Of a DNA stretch of 64,000 bases, positions 1 to 9,326 are shown in pieces. Source of the stretch: Acidobacteriota bacterium (GTDB taxonomy: Bacteria; Acidobacteriota; Holophagae; Holophagales; Holophagaceae); the NCBI GenBank assembly GCA_016213735.1, contig JACQZU010000019.1, positions 124,001-188,000 on the forward strand. The letters run 5' to 3'. Both the position numbers and the translations under genes were made by a program. Below the pieces are notes generated by a model, which saw only the letters and a program-made list of their open reading frames with translations, made no database searches and was not told the origin of the DNA. Position 1 is the stretch's first letter. Every line of letters starts with the position of its first letter.

Positions 1-1289
1 TCGGCCACGATGAGGTCCCCACGCCGGAAGACCAGGCTGGCCTGGACGCGGGTGCGGAAGCCTGGATACGGCTCCCACACCTCCCCGAGGCTGGAGCGGA
101 CCTCCCGCTCCGGACCGGAGGGGTCCACCACGGCCACGTCGGCGTCGGAGCCCGGGGCCAGGGAACCCTTGCGGGGCCAGAGGCCCGCCACCCGGGCGGG
201 ATTCTCCGCGGCCCGCCGGGCCAGCTCCAGGGCGGCCCGGTCGGGGTCCTCCTCGAAGAGACGCCAAAAGAGCGGGAGGAGGGCGCCGAGCCCCGGGAGA
301 CCGTTGGCCACGCTCCGGACATCCCGGCGGTCCCAGTCGTCCTTGTCCCCGCGGCAGAAGGGGCAGTGGTCGGTGGCGAAAACGTCGAAGGCGCCGGAAC
401 GGGCCAGGTCCCGGAATTCCTCCCGGTCCTCCCGGAGGGGCGGGCTGCAGATCCAGCGGTGACCGTCCTCCCGCCTCAGCCAAGCCGGATCCAGCCAGAG
501 GTACTGAGGACAGGTCTCGCAGGTAATGCCGTGGTCGCCCTCCCGGGCCGGAGCAAGGGCGCGGGCCGCCGCGGCGGTGGAGACGTGCACCACGTGGAGC
601 CGGGCCCGGTTCGCCCGGGCAAGGCCGAGAACCTTCCGCACCGCCGTGAGCTCCGCAAGGGGAGGCCGCAGGTCGGCGTGGGCTTGAGGACCTGCGGAAG
701 GGTCCGCGTCGGCGCCGGAGATCAGGTCGTCGTCCTCGCAGTGCACCAGGAAGCCGAAGCCCGCGGGGCCCAGGGTCCGGAAGAGGTCCCCGATCCTGGA
801 ATCGTCCGAGCAGATCCCGGCCTCCCGGTAGGTGGTGTAGAGCTTGATCGTGTGCCAGCCCAGGGCCGGAAGGGTCGCCAGGAAGGCCCGGTCCCGGGCC
901 TCGAAGGTGGTGGGCGTCAGGTGCCATTGGAGGTCGCAGTGGGTTCCCCGGGCCGCCCGTTCCCGAGCGTCCCTCATGGCCTGGGGCAGGCTGCGGCAAC
1001 GGTCCTGGGTGATGAAACTGCAGAGGGTGGTGATCCCGTTCTGGGCGGCGATCCGGGACCCCCCCAGGTAGGAGTCCGCCAACTCGAAGCGCCCGATCTG
1101 GTCGTCCAGGTGGACGTGCAGGTCCACCAGGCCGGGGAGAATGTAGGCGCCCTTCAGGTCGAAGACGCGCTCCGCATTTCCAGAAAGCTCAGGCCCTGCG
1201 GCCACGATCCGCTCCCCGTCCATGAGGAGGTTCCCGGGCCCCACGCGGCCTCCCGCCGCCAGCCGCCCGTTCCGAAGGAGTGTGCGCAT
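1..1289 (-). CDS. Dihydropyrimidinase/dihydroorotase-like amidohydrolase (C-terminus outside window)
   Basis: A cyclic amide hydrolase of the dihydropyrimidinase/hydantoinase/dihydroorotase superfamily. About 429 residues are visible and the frame runs off the window edge without a stop. Visible signatures are LVDLHVHLDD (the HxH metal pair), a lysine in TIKLYTTYREAG where the family carries a carboxylated lysine, the later metal histidines in LVHCEDDD and HVVHVSTA, and the aspartate in FATDHCPF. The KLYTTY segment looks more like dihydropyrimidinases than classical PyrC. The ATG lies 25 bases after the lipA stop on the same strand, so the two are probably co-transcribed. The exact substrate cannot be read from sequence. 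Confidence 0.85.
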   Translation of the reverse strand, partial: MRTLLRNGRLAAGGRVGPGNLLMDGERIVAAGPELSGNAERVFDLKGAYILPGLVDLHVHLDDQIGRFELADSYLGGSRIAAQNGITTLCSFITQDRCRSLPQAMRDARERAARGTHCDLQWHLTPTTFEARDRAFLATLPALGWHTIKLYTTYREAGICSDDSRIGDLFRTLGPAGFGFLVHCEDDDLISGADADPSAGPQAHADLRPPLAELTAVRKVLGLARANRARLHVVHVSTAAAARALAPAREGDHGITCETCPQYLWLDPAWLRREDGHRWICSPPLREDREEFRDLARSGAFDVFATDHCPFCRGDKDDWDRRDVRSVANGLPGLGALLPLFWRLFEEDPDRAALELARRAAENPARVAGLWPRKGSLAPGSDADVAVVDPSGPEREVRSSLGEVWEPYPGFRTRVQASLVFRRGDLIVA

Positions 1290-1314
1290 GGTCCCTGGAT
1301 TCTACCCGCCGCGA

Positions 1315-2241
1315 TCAGGGAAGGAGGCGCAGGCCGTCCCCCCGGGTCACTTCGTGGGCATTGAAGCTGCTGCGGACCAGGGGACCGGCGTAGACCGTGC
1401 GGAAGCCGAAATCCTTCGCCCGCCGGCCCAGCGACTCGAATTCCTCGGGGGGGAGGTAACGCCGGACGGGGAGCTGGTGGCGGGTGGGGCGCAGGTACTG
1501 GCCCAGGGTGAGGATGTCCACGCCGACGCCTGCAAGGGCATGGAAGGCTTCGAAGAGCTGGGCCTCGGTCTCTCCCAGGCCCAGCATGAGGCCGCTCTTG
1601 GTCCGGAATCCGGGTCCGAACAGGGCCTGTCCCGTCCGTCGGGCTGCGGCCAGGACCTCCAGGCTGCGCTCGAAGCGGGCGGCCGGGCGGACCTCTGAGT
1701 AGAGGGCGGGGACAGTTTCCACGTTGTGGTTGAACACCACGGGCCCGGAGGCCACCACCCGGGCCACGGCCTCGGGATCGCCCTGGAAATCCGGCACCAG
1801 GACCTCCACCTCGGCGGTGCTGCGGGCCCGGATGGCGCGGACGGTGGTGGCGAAATGGGCGGAGCCCCCGTCGGGCAGATCGTCGCGATCCACGCTGGTG
1901 AGCACCGCATAGCGAAGCCCGAGGGCCGCCACCCGGGCGGCCACCTCCTCCGGCTCCGCGGGGTCCAGGGGGGCGGGGCGGCCGCTGGCGATGCTGCAGA
2001 ACCCGCAAGCGCGGGTGCAGGTGTCGCCCATGAGCAGGAAGGTGGCGGTCCCCTGAGAGAAACAGTGGCCGCGGTTGGGGCACCTGGCCTCCTCGCAGAC
2101 GGTGTGGAGCCCGGATTCCCGCAGCCCCCGTTTCATGCCGTGCAACTCCGCGAGGCGGAGGGGCTCCTTCACGATCCAAGGAGGGAGGCGGGGGTGCCGG
2201 TCCAGGACCTCGCGGCCCGCGCGGTGGGGGAATCGGGGCAT
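1315..2241 (-). CDS. lipA: Lipoyl synthase
   Basis: Radical-SAM enzyme that inserts two sulfurs into octanoyl groups on lipoyl-dependent proteins. The 308-residue protein has both cluster motifs: the auxiliary cluster cysteines in CEEARCPNRGHC (C-x4-C-x5-C) and the radical-SAM motif CTRACGFC (C-x3-C-x2-C). Family segments VLTSVDRDDL, FNHNVETVP and RSSFNAHE are also present. The ATG at 2241 gives an N-terminus (MPRFPHRAG) of normal family length; longer open frames upstream read through non-coding sequence. No lipB is visible nearby. Confidence 0.96.
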   Translation of the reverse strand: MPRFPHRAGREVLDRHPRLPPWIVKEPLRLAELHGMKRGLRESGLHTVCEEARCPNRGHCFSQGTATFLLMGDTCTRACGFCSIASGRPAPLDPAEPEEVAARVAALGLRYAVLTSVDRDDLPDGGSAHFATTVRAIRARSTAEVEVLVPDFQGDPEAVARVVASGPVVFNHNVETVPALYSEVRPAARFERSLEVLAAARRTGQALFGPGFRTKSGLMLGLGETEAQLFEAFHALAGVGVDILTLGQYLRPTRHQLPVRRYLPPEEFESLGRRAKDFGFRTVYAGPLVRSSFNAHEVTRGDGLRLLP

Positions 2242-2319
2242 GGTTTCTCCAGGGGCATTCTCCCATCCCTGGGGTCTATGCTGGGCCATGGTGGCGGCTG
2301 AGGTTTCTGGAGCGGTGGC

Positions 2320-3237
2320 GTGAAGGGAACGAGGAGGCTGCGGCGGCTCCTCGCCGGGGAACAGAGGGGGTTTCTCGCGCGGGACCGCGAAAACTGGGGA
2401 GACCACCTTTCGCGGGTGCGGGCCTTCCTGGGGGCCGGCCTGGCGGCCAGTGGATGCCGGCCGGCCTTGATCCTCGGGGCCGGAGCGGGTCTGGAGATCC
2501 CGTGGGCCGCGGCGCCCCGGGGAACCATGGGATGGGACGCGGATCCCTGGAGCAGGGCCTGGACCTTGCTCAGGCACCACCGATGGGCCCCCTGGTGTTT
2601 CGAGGATCTGACCGGGGGCCTGGCGGACCTGGACGACCTCGCCCGCCGCTGCCTTCGACAGCCCTGGGGCCGGGGACTGGAACGGCCCCGCGACCGGGCC
2701 ATCCGACGCCTCGCGGCTCTTCTGGCCTCCGCACGCCCCTGGCCCCGCCACCTGGAGTTGCGGTTGGCGGAGCTGAGGCCCGGGGCCGTGCTGTCCGCCA
2801 ATGTGTTGGGCCAGCTCGGGGTGGTGGCCCAGCGCCTGCTGGAATTCCACCTGGGGCCCTGGCCCTGGATCCTCTTTCCCAGGGGTGAGGATCCCGTCTC
2901 CGAGGCCCTGGAGGAATGGATCGCCCACGCGGTCCGGGCTCAACTCAAGGTCCTCGCGGCCTCCGCCGCCCCGCTGTGGCTGATACACGACCGGGCGGTG
3001 ATCCACGGATCCCAGGATGTTTCCCTGGGGCCCCTCCGGGAGCCCTGGGAGGAACAGCTGGAAGGGGGGGGGTCCGCTGAACTGGAGGACGCCCTGGCCG
3101 GTGTGGACGTTCGGGCCGAACTTCAGCTCGCCGCTCCCGGAAGGGAGCTTCTCCGGCACGAGCGTTGGCTCTGGCCGGTGGCCCCAGGCCAGCTGCACCT
3201 GGTGGAAGCCGTCGCCCTGGGTCCCCCGACCGGGTAG
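2320..3237 (+). CDS. Conserved-looking hypothetical protein with a Rossmann-like glycine motif
   Basis: A 305-residue protein I do not recognise. It starts at a GTG (2320), divergent from lipA, and ends 10 bases before the permease ATG, so it may be co-transcribed with it. Near residue 50 it has a hydrophobic strand followed by ILGAGAGLEIP and then GWDADPWSR. This resembles the SAM-binding motif I and acidic loop of a class I methyltransferase fold. No methyltransferase catalytic motif is evident later. The protein is rich in Arg, Leu and Trp and has no signal peptide or membrane segment. A methyltransferase-like role is only a suggestion. Confidence 0.6.
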   Translation: MKGTRRLRRLLAGEQRGFLARDRENWGDHLSRVRAFLGAGLAASGCRPALILGAGAGLEIPWAAAPRGTMGWDADPWSRAWTLLRHHRWAPWCFEDLTGGLADLDDLARRCLRQPWGRGLERPRDRAIRRLAALLASARPWPRHLELRLAELRPGAVLSANVLGQLGVVAQRLLEFHLGPWPWILFPRGEDPVSEALEEWIAHAVRAQLKVLAASAAPLWLIHDRAVIHGSQDVSLGPLREPWEEQLEGGGSAELEDALAGVDVRAELQLAAPGRELLRHERWLWPVAPGQLHLVEAVALGPPTG

Positions 3238-3247
3238 GATCGTCCGG

Positions 3248-5209
3248 ATGTTCGATCTCAAGCGCCTCCTGCTGGGCCGCCGACTGGCCTCCGGAGAAAT
3301 CCACCACACCCGGGTGAACAATTTCATCGGGCTTTCGGTGTTCAGTTCGGACGCCCTCTCCTCCGTGGCCTACGCCACGCAGGAGATCATGGCGGCCCTC
3401 AGCACCAGCCTGCATCACGCGGGGATCGCGGCCATCGCCGCGGGCGTGGCCCACCCCCTGTTCGGTCTTTCGGTGCCCGTGGCCTTCGGGATCGTCGGGC
3501 TCCTGGTGGTCCTGGGGATCAGCTACCGGCAGACGATCATGGCCTACCCCACCGGGGGCGGGGCCTACATCGTCGCCAAGGAGAACCTCGGGGAGATCGC
3601 GGCCCTTGTGGCGGGGGCCAGCCTGCTGGTGGACTACATCCTCACGGTGTCGGTGTCCGCCTCCGCCGGAGTTGCCAACATCACCAGCGCCTTCAGCCCC
3701 CTCCAGGGTCACGAAGTGTTTCTCACCCTGGTGGCCATCACCGTCATCGCCCTGGCCAACCTGCGTGGCGTGAAGGAGTCGGGCGCCTTCTTCGCGGTCC
3801 CCACCTACGGGTTCATCACCATGATGATGCTCCTGCTGGCCGTGGGGGTCGTCCGGGCCGTGGTGTCGGGCGGTCCCAGCCCGGCCCAGGTCCACACCTC
3901 GGTGGAGACCGCGAAGTCCATCTCGGGGTTCGCCCTGGTGATGGTCTTCATGAAGGCCTTCAGCTCGGGCTGCACGGCCCTGACCGGGGTGGAGGCCATC
4001 TCCAACGGCATCCAGGCCTTCCAGGTTCCCGCGGAGAAGAACGCCTCCAAGACGATGATCTGGATGGTGCTCCTGCTGGGAACGATGTTCCTGGGCATCA
4101 CCCTGCTCTCCAGCCGCTTCGGGATCGTCTATGCCCACAGCGCCGACGCGGCCCAGGTGGCCGAGACCCTCCTGTCCAAGCTGGCCAAGGCAGTCTACGG
4201 GGACGTGGCCCACGGCCTGCCGAAATTGCTCTACTACCTCACGCAGGGCTTCACCTTCCTGATCCTCGTGGTGGCCGCCAACACCGCCTATGCAGACTTC
4301 CCGCGCCTGTCCGCCCTCATGGGGCGGGACGCCTACCTCCCCAAACAGATGGCCAGCCAGGGAGACCGCCTGGTCTTCAGCAACGGCATCATCATCCTCA
4401 CGGCGGTCAGCGGCCTGCTCGTCTGGATGCTCCACGCCAACACGGACCTGCTGCTGCCCCTCTACGCCCTGGGCGTCTTCACGGGCTTCACGCTCAGCCA
4501 GGCTGGAATGGTCATGCACTGGTGGCGGCTGAGGACGGAGGACCCGCGATGGGCCGCCAAGGCCGCCGTCAACGGGATCGGCACGCTCACCACCGCCGTG
4601 GTGTGGCTGGACATCGTCGTCAACAAGTTCAAGACCGAGGGCGGTTTCGGGGGGGTGTGGATCATCCTGCTGCTGATCCCCTTGATGGTCTGGACCTTCC
4701 TGCTGATCCACCGGCACTACATCCGGGTCAACGCCATCCTGGCGGGAAGCCGCACGGACGACATCTACCAGCGGAAACAGCGGGTCGTGGTCCTGGTGTC
4801 GGGCATCCATCGGGGCGTGATCGAGGCCCTCCAGTACGCCAAGGCCATCGCGGGCCGAGGGGAGGTCGAAGCCTGGAGCATCGACTTCACCGACGAACAC
4901 GGGCACGAGAGCCGCGCCATGGAGAAGCTCCGCCGGGACTGGCACCGCTACTGCGAAGGGACGCCCCTGATCCCCATCGAGAGCCCCTTCCGGAAGATCG
5001 TGGAGCCCGTGGTGGAGAGGCTGGATCAGATCCGCCGCCACGAGCCGGAATACACCATCACGGTGATCCTCCCCGAGTTCGTCACAGGCCACTGGTGGGA
5101 GAACCTGCTCCACAACCAGACCGCCCTTCGGCTCAAGGCCGTCCTGATGACCAAGCCCAAAGTGGTGGTGATCAGCATCCCCTACCACCTGCAGCCGGAC
5201 CTGGAGTAG
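3248..5209 (+). CDS. APC-superfamily amino acid permease with C-terminal cytoplasmic domain
   Basis: A 653-residue integral membrane transporter. The N-terminal region contains the APC hallmark FIGLSVFSSDALSSVAYA followed by about twelve hydrophobic segments to roughly residue 500, including YPTGGGAYIVAKENLG and TALTGVEAISNGI. The last ~150 residues are hydrophilic (VVVLVSGIHRGVIEAL onward) and look like the USP-like cytoplasmic domain found on large bacterial APC permeases. The ATG at 3248 was chosen because it begins the conserved N-terminus; the frame stays open upstream through the preceding gene. The substrate is probably an amino acid or similar compound but cannot be specified. Confidence 0.9.
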   Translation: MFDLKRLLLGRRLASGEIHHTRVNNFIGLSVFSSDALSSVAYATQEIMAALSTSLHHAGIAAIAAGVAHPLFGLSVPVAFGIVGLLVVLGISYRQTIMAYPTGGGAYIVAKENLGEIAALVAGASLLVDYILTVSVSASAGVANITSAFSPLQGHEVFLTLVAITVIALANLRGVKESGAFFAVPTYGFITMMMLLLAVGVVRAVVSGGPSPAQVHTSVETAKSISGFALVMVFMKAFSSGCTALTGVEAISNGIQAFQVPAEKNASKTMIWMVLLLGTMFLGITLLSSRFGIVYAHSADAAQVAETLLSKLAKAVYGDVAHGLPKLLYYLTQGFTFLILVVAANTAYADFPRLSALMGRDAYLPKQMASQGDRLVFSNGIIILTAVSGLLVWMLHANTDLLLPLYALGVFTGFTLSQAGMVMHWWRLRTEDPRWAAKAAVNGIGTLTTAVVWLDIVVNKFKTEGGFGGVWIILLLIPLMVWTFLLIHRHYIRVNAILAGSRTDDIYQRKQRVVVLVSGIHRGVIEALQYAKAIAGRGEVEAWSIDFTDEHGHESRAMEKLRRDWHRYCEGTPLIPIESPFRKIVEPVVERLDQIRRHEPEYTITVILPEFVTGHWWENLLHNQTALRLKAVLMTKPKVVVISIPYHLQPDLE

Positions 5210-5246
5210 ACGGGTTCCTTTCCCTTTTTCAGAGGGCCGCGGGCGC

Positions 5247-5954
5247 TCAGGCCGGGCGGCCTCGCGCCAGAATCTCCTGCCCCGTGAGCAGCTCGGCCAG
5301 GGTCCGGTGGTTCGGGGTGAGCACCATGCAGAGGAAGGAAAGCGGGAAGAACGTCACGGAGAGCAGGTGGAAGAGGCTGAAGGCCATGCGGCGCTCGGGT
5401 TGTTCCGAAGCAAGGCCCACGCCCTGGAACACCATGAGGGGGGACTGGCCCAGGGTCACAAGGGGAACCATCAGAAGGGCCCAGGAAAGGATGAAATGGA
5501 TCGGGAGCAGGAAGGGCCAGAGCTGGGTGTAGGCGCGCGCCGGGGGGACGCCCAGAAGCAGGATGGACAGGAGCGCGACCAAAGCATGGGCCCCCCCGAG
5601 GACGAGGGCTTCCCCAAGCTCCACCTGCACCAGGGGCCAGAAGGACGACTGGGGTGCATCCTCCGGTTCTTCCAGTCCACCGCCGCGGGCCGAGAGGGTC
5701 CGAAGCGCACCTTCCGGCGGAGGTTCGGCCTCGGCAAGCCCGGACACCCGGACCGGAGTCACCCGCCCCAGGGCTGGAGTGGCGATGGCGGCGGGAGGAG
5801 GCCCGGGCCTCCCCCCGGTCTGGAGGGCGCTGGCCTGGAACAAGAGAGGTCGAGGAAGGGCCGGGCGTTCCAGGGAGAGCCCACAAACGGGACACTCCGT
5901 GGCGAGGGGGGAGAGGCGGTGCTGGCAGCTGGGGCAGCTTCGTCGGGTGGACAT
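5247..5954 (-). CDS. Zinc-ribbon protein with C-terminal RDD-like membrane domain
   Basis: A 235-residue protein. The N-terminus is a zinc ribbon with CPSC and CPVC knuckles at about residues 8 and 21. A Pro/Ala-rich linker follows, then three or four hydrophobic segments from about residue 105. The C-terminal part (GQSPLMVFQGVGLAS, then LTPNHRTLAELLTG) matches the second half of RDD-family membrane proteins. The usual Arg/Asp signature in the first membrane helix is not evident, so the RDD call is partial. It is the last gene of a tightly packed minus-strand run, beginning 4 bases after the TPR gene stop. Confidence 0.7.
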   Translation of the reverse strand: MSTRRSCPSCQHRLSPLATECPVCGLSLERPALPRPLLFQASALQTGGRPGPPPAAIATPALGRVTPVRVSGLAEAEPPPEGALRTLSARGGGLEEPEDAPQSSFWPLVQVELGEALVLGGAHALVALLSILLLGVPPARAYTQLWPFLLPIHFILSWALLMVPLVTLGQSPLMVFQGVGLASEQPERRMAFSLFHLLSVTFFPLSFLCMVLTPNHRTLAELLTGQEILARGRPA

Positions 5955-5958
5955 GGGC

Positions 5959-7929
5959 TCAACCCAGCAGGGGAATCCAGCCCCCCCGTTCGGTCTTGGG
6001 GAGCCCCTGGATCTTCTCCAACAGGATGAGCTTCGCCCGCCAGCCGCTGTCCTGGGGGAAGAGGGCCCGCCCCTTCAGCAGGCAGTTCTTCGCCTCGCTC
6101 CACTCGCCCTTGGACGCATGAAGGCCCGCCAGGGTGGCATTGAGGCGTGCGGCCCTGGCCATCAAATCCGAGTCCTCGGGCCGCGCGCGGAGCAGGGCGT
6201 CCAGGGCGCGGTCGGCGCCCTCCAGGTCTCCCGCGGCGAGCAGGCGATTGCATTCCGACATGGACACCCCGGCCACGGGATCCGAACTCAGCGCGGTCCG
6301 CCCCTTTTCCAGCAGCGCGGCGGCCACCGCGTCCTCCGGATTCCGGCGGAGGAGTTCCCGGGCGCGGTGATAGGCCCGGACGGGGTCGTAGGCCAGGACG
6401 GATTCCGCCTCCTGGCGGATGGCGGCGGAGGTCTCGGACAGGTCCGGTGCCTGAGCGCGGTTGGCCACCGGCGCCACGGCGGACTCCCTCGCCCGCACCA
6501 CCGCGCTCCTGAGCCGGGCGTCCTTGCGCTGCTCCCGGAGAAAGTAGCCCCCTATTCCCAGGATCACGATGAGGACCAGGCCTCCGACGAGCACGCCGGT
6601 GGAACCCAGGAAGGGGTGCTGGGCGAGGTCCTGGAAGGACCTCGGCATTTCCGGTCCGGTTCGTTCCGGGGAAGCCGGGGCGGTGAGGGTGGCGGGCGGC
6701 TGCACTGGGGCTGGCTGAGGGGGAGGAGGGGCTGCGGGAGGGGGGGAGAGCCCGGGCAAGGTCTCATCACGGAGGAGCCGGTGTTCCGTTGCCGGGGGAG
6801 GAACCGGGCGGGTCCCTGTCGTGGCGAATTCCAGCCCCTTGACGGCCCGGCCCTCCCCAGGGGAGAGCGTCAGGGCCATCTGGAAGGCGAAACCCGCCTC
6901 CTCGAAGCGCCCCAGCCGGAGCAGGCGCTCGCCCTGCTGGAGCTTTTGTTCGAGGCCTTCCTTCGGATCCAGGCCGGGCCTGGAGATGAAGCCGCTGGTC
7001 CTCTCCGGGGCGGGGGCGGGGCCGGTGGGCCTCGACACGGGAGGAGGAGGGGAGGGGCGCGGAGGGACCGGAGCGGCGCCGGTTTGAGAGGCTGGGACAG
7101 GGACAGGAAGGGGCTGGGGGGCCGGCGGGGTGGGGGCGGCGGGCGGGGGCGGGGCTGCGGGGGTGGCCTGCTCCAGTTCGCGCCGGGCCAGTTCCCGGAA
7201 GCGTACAGCGTCGGTGTGGCCCGGCTCCCGTTCCAGGAGTTCGTCCAGGGAGGCGATGCACTGCTCCAGGGAGCCCATTTCGTAGAGCTGGGAGGCGCGC
7301 TGGAGCATGGTTTCCACGTCCAGGGGGGCGGCGGCCTGGGGCGGGGCGGCAGGCCGGGGTGAAGGCGCCAGAAGGTGCATGGGCTGGGAGCGTCCGAGGT
7401 CCCGCCGGGCCTGGAGGATGTAGTCCTTGGCAAGGGGGTGGTGGGGGGAGCGTTCGAGGATCTGTTCCCACTTCTGGAGGGCGTCCTCAACTTGGCCCAT
7501 GTCGTAGAGCGTGCAGCCCTCCTTCAGGAGCTTCTCGACCGGATCGGGCTCCTCCTCGTCAAAGGGGGCGGCCGCTTCCGATTCGGGCAGGCTGGGCTCA
7601 GGCGCCTCGGGCTCGGCCTCCATCTCCGGTTCAACGATGGGAGGGGCCGGTTGGGGGGCAGGGAAGGGCTTGTAGGGCACAGTGGCCTTGGGGGGCCGGG
7701 AAGGGAGCCCGGGGTCCGGGGGAGGCGGCGGGGGCGGCGAAGGGGCCGCGGCCTTGGCCTTTCGGGCTTCCAGCCAGAGTTTCACCTTCAGCAGCCCCGC
7801 CCTGGCCTCGGCGTGGTCCGCCTGTCGTTTCAGGATGGCCTGCCAGATCTGGCCCGCCTGGAGCACTTCCCCCGACCGGAAGAGTTCCTGGGCCCGCTGA
7901 AGGTGGGTGGCGAAGGGATCCTGGCTCAT
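5959..7929 (-). CDS. Single-pass membrane TPR protein with proline-rich linkers
   Basis: A 656-residue protein of TPR-like helical repeats separated by long Pro/Ala-rich linkers. Repeats lie near residues 1-55, 140-190, 205-250, 330-365 and again after residue 490. One membrane segment (VLVGGLVLIVILGIGGYF) sits at about residues 440-463. About 440 residues would therefore lie on one side of the inner membrane, probably the cytoplasm, with a C-terminal TPR domain on the other. It begins 3 bases after the FHA gene stop. It is probably a scaffold in an envelope-associated assembly with its zinc-ribbon, FHA and LolA-like neighbours; its partners are unknown. Confidence 0.75.
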   Translation of the reverse strand: MSQDPFATHLQRAQELFRSGEVLQAGQIWQAILKRQADHAEARAGLLKVKLWLEARKAKAAAPSPPPPPPPDPGLPSRPPKATVPYKPFPAPQPAPPIVEPEMEAEPEAPEPSLPESEAAAPFDEEEPDPVEKLLKEGCTLYDMGQVEDALQKWEQILERSPHHPLAKDYILQARRDLGRSQPMHLLAPSPRPAAPPQAAAPLDVETMLQRASQLYEMGSLEQCIASLDELLEREPGHTDAVRFRELARRELEQATPAAPPPPAAPTPPAPQPLPVPVPASQTGAAPVPPRPSPPPPVSRPTGPAPAPERTSGFISRPGLDPKEGLEQKLQQGERLLRLGRFEEAGFAFQMALTLSPGEGRAVKGLEFATTGTRPVPPPATEHRLLRDETLPGLSPPPAAPPPPQPAPVQPPATLTAPASPERTGPEMPRSFQDLAQHPFLGSTGVLVGGLVLIVILGIGGYFLREQRKDARLRSAVVRARESAVAPVANRAQAPDLSETSAAIRQEAESVLAYDPVRAYHRARELLRRNPEDAVAAALLEKGRTALSSDPVAGVSMSECNRLLAAGDLEGADRALDALLRARPEDSDLMARAARLNATLAGLHASKGEWSEAKNCLLKGRALFPQDSGWRAKLILLEKIQGLPKTERGGWIPLLG

Positions 7930-7932
7930 CCC

Positions 7933-8619
7933 TCACCCGAGCCCGAAGGGGTCGTCCTCGCGGATCATCATCATGAACGTGCTTCGGCCGCACATGAACT
8001 CCGTGCGGTCGTGGAGCCGGGTCCGCTCCGTGATCAGGGCCCCATCCACGTACACGCCGTTCGTCGAGTTGAGATCCGTGATCCAGGCGCTGCCGTCGGT
8101 CTGGATCTCGATCACGGCGTGGCGGCGGGAACTTTCGGGATCCATGGTGACGATGTCACCCTCCTCGCGCCCGATGAGGACCCGCGCCTGGTCGATGACC
8201 TTGACCGTGGAGGCGTGGGGCCCGCTCAGGAAGGCCACGGAGAAGCGGAAGCCCTGGGGCAGGCTGCCGATGCCCGCCTCGCCCAGCAGGGCGGCGCGGT
8301 TGCGCTTGGCGGTGGTGTCCCCGGTGTGGTCCGCGGGTTCGGGGGGCGGCAGGGGCGGAAGATCCGCCGGGAAAGGGTTGGCCCCGGTGGGAGGGGCCGG
8401 AGGCGGCACGAACTCCTCCGCGACCGGGACCTGGCCGAGCTTGTGCTGGGAGGTGGCGCCGGGGCGCAGGAGGGTGGACAGGTCGATGGGGAGCGTGGGA
8501 TTGGAGACTTCGAAGACGTGGCTGCACTTGGGGCAGCGGAAACGCTTGGAGTGAAGGTCCTTGAACCGCGATTCGTCGTACTGGAATCGCGACGCGCAGG
8601 ATGGGCAGGTCACGACCAT
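7933..8619 (-). CDS. MJ0042-type zinc ribbon plus FHA domain protein
   Basis: A 228-residue protein. It opens with a two-knuckle zinc ribbon (CPSCASRFQYDESRF, then FRCPKCSHVFEV) of the MJ0042/thioredoxin-like zinc-finger type. A Pro-rich linker follows. A C-terminal forkhead-associated domain spans about residues 125-225, with IGREEGDIV, SRRHAVIE and LNSTNGVYVDG, the residues that bind phosphothreonine peptides. It therefore probably reads Ser/Thr phosphorylation in the cytoplasm. The only Ser/Thr kinase seen here lies far away at 41-43 kb. Adjacent to the membrane TPR gene downstream. Confidence 0.85.
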   Translation of the reverse strand: MVVTCPSCASRFQYDESRFKDLHSKRFRCPKCSHVFEVSNPTLPIDLSTLLRPGATSQHKLGQVPVAEEFVPPPAPPTGANPFPADLPPLPPPEPADHTGDTTAKRNRAALLGEAGIGSLPQGFRFSVAFLSGPHASTVKVIDQARVLIGREEGDIVTMDPESSRRHAVIEIQTDGSAWITDLNSTNGVYVDGALITERTRLHDRTEFMCGRSTFMMMIREDDPFGLG

Positions 8620-8648
8620 GGGGATCCTCGGTGACCCAGTTTAGATAT

Positions 8649-9326
8649 TTATTTCTTCTTCGTCGCGAAGAAGCTGAAGTCCGGCCGGGGAACGATGCCC
8701 TCCGGGAGATGGAATCCCGTCACCCCGGCCGGCAGCGCCTGGTTGAGCGTCAGGGGGCCCAGTTCGAGGTTCCAGATGTCCCCGCTGCGTTCGGTCCAGC
8801 GCACTTGGCGGGGCAGGTAGCTGCCCTGGTCCACCCAGATCTGGAGGGACTGCATGCGCTTCCGGAGCCCCAGGGTCTTGGGCTGGAGGACCAGGAAGAC
8901 GCTGCCGGGCACTTCCCGGGATTCACCCAGGAGGATGTCGAAGTACCCGGAGAGGTAGGAAAGTTTCTGGCCGAGTCCAAGGAATTTCCGATCCGCATTC
9001 CGGATGAACCCGATCTTGAGGAGTTCTCCCTCCTTGGCCGCGGGGCTGTAGGAGACGAGGGCCTTGGGCGTGATGTGGAGGAGCAGGTCCTCAGGGGGGG
9101 AGAATGCGAAGTGGACGAACTCCGACCCCTTGAGGTACAGGGTCCCCTTGGTGACCGTGGGGGTGCGAAGCATCGCGCGACGGAGGGTCAGGGTGAAGGG
9201 CGCCTGGGCGCTCTCCACCCGGGCCTGGGCGGCGTCGAAGCGCTCCACCACCTCCCGAAGAGAGGCCTGAGGCGCCTGGGCCAGCAGGGCCGGGGCAAGA
9301 ATGAGCCAGGGGGCCGACCTCTTCAT
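8649..9326 (-). CDS. LolA-like outer-membrane lipoprotein carrier homologue
   Basis: A 225-residue periplasmic protein with an N-terminal signal peptide (WLILAPALLAQA). The body resembles the LolA/LolB-like half-barrel family, with TLTLRRAMLRTPTVTKGTLY, a central LQIWVDQGSYLPRQVRW segment and a C-terminal strand ending in TKKK. The family carries lipoproteins across the periplasm; several acidobacterial and deltaproteobacterial paralogues serve unknown lipid-related roles. The ATG at 9326 overlaps the stop of the upstream barrel gene (ATGA), indicating translational coupling. Confidence 0.75.
   Translation of the reverse strand: MKRSAPWLILAPALLAQAPQASLREVVERFDAAQARVESAQAPFTLTLRRAMLRTPTVTKGTLYLKGSEFVHFAFSPPEDLLLHITPKALVSYSPAAKEGELLKIGFIRNADRKFLGLGQKLSYLSGYFDILLGESREVPGSVFLVLQPKTLGLRKRMQSLQIWVDQGSYLPRQVRWTERSGDIWNLELGPLTLNQALPAGVTGFHLPEGIVPRPDFSFFATKKK

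Noticed and set aside
2945-5188. A 747-codon open frame on the minus strand opposite the APC permease
   Set aside because: It is the complement of a strongly supported membrane transporter. Its product is His/Asp/Gly-rich without domains, the usual artefact of high-GC coding sequence.
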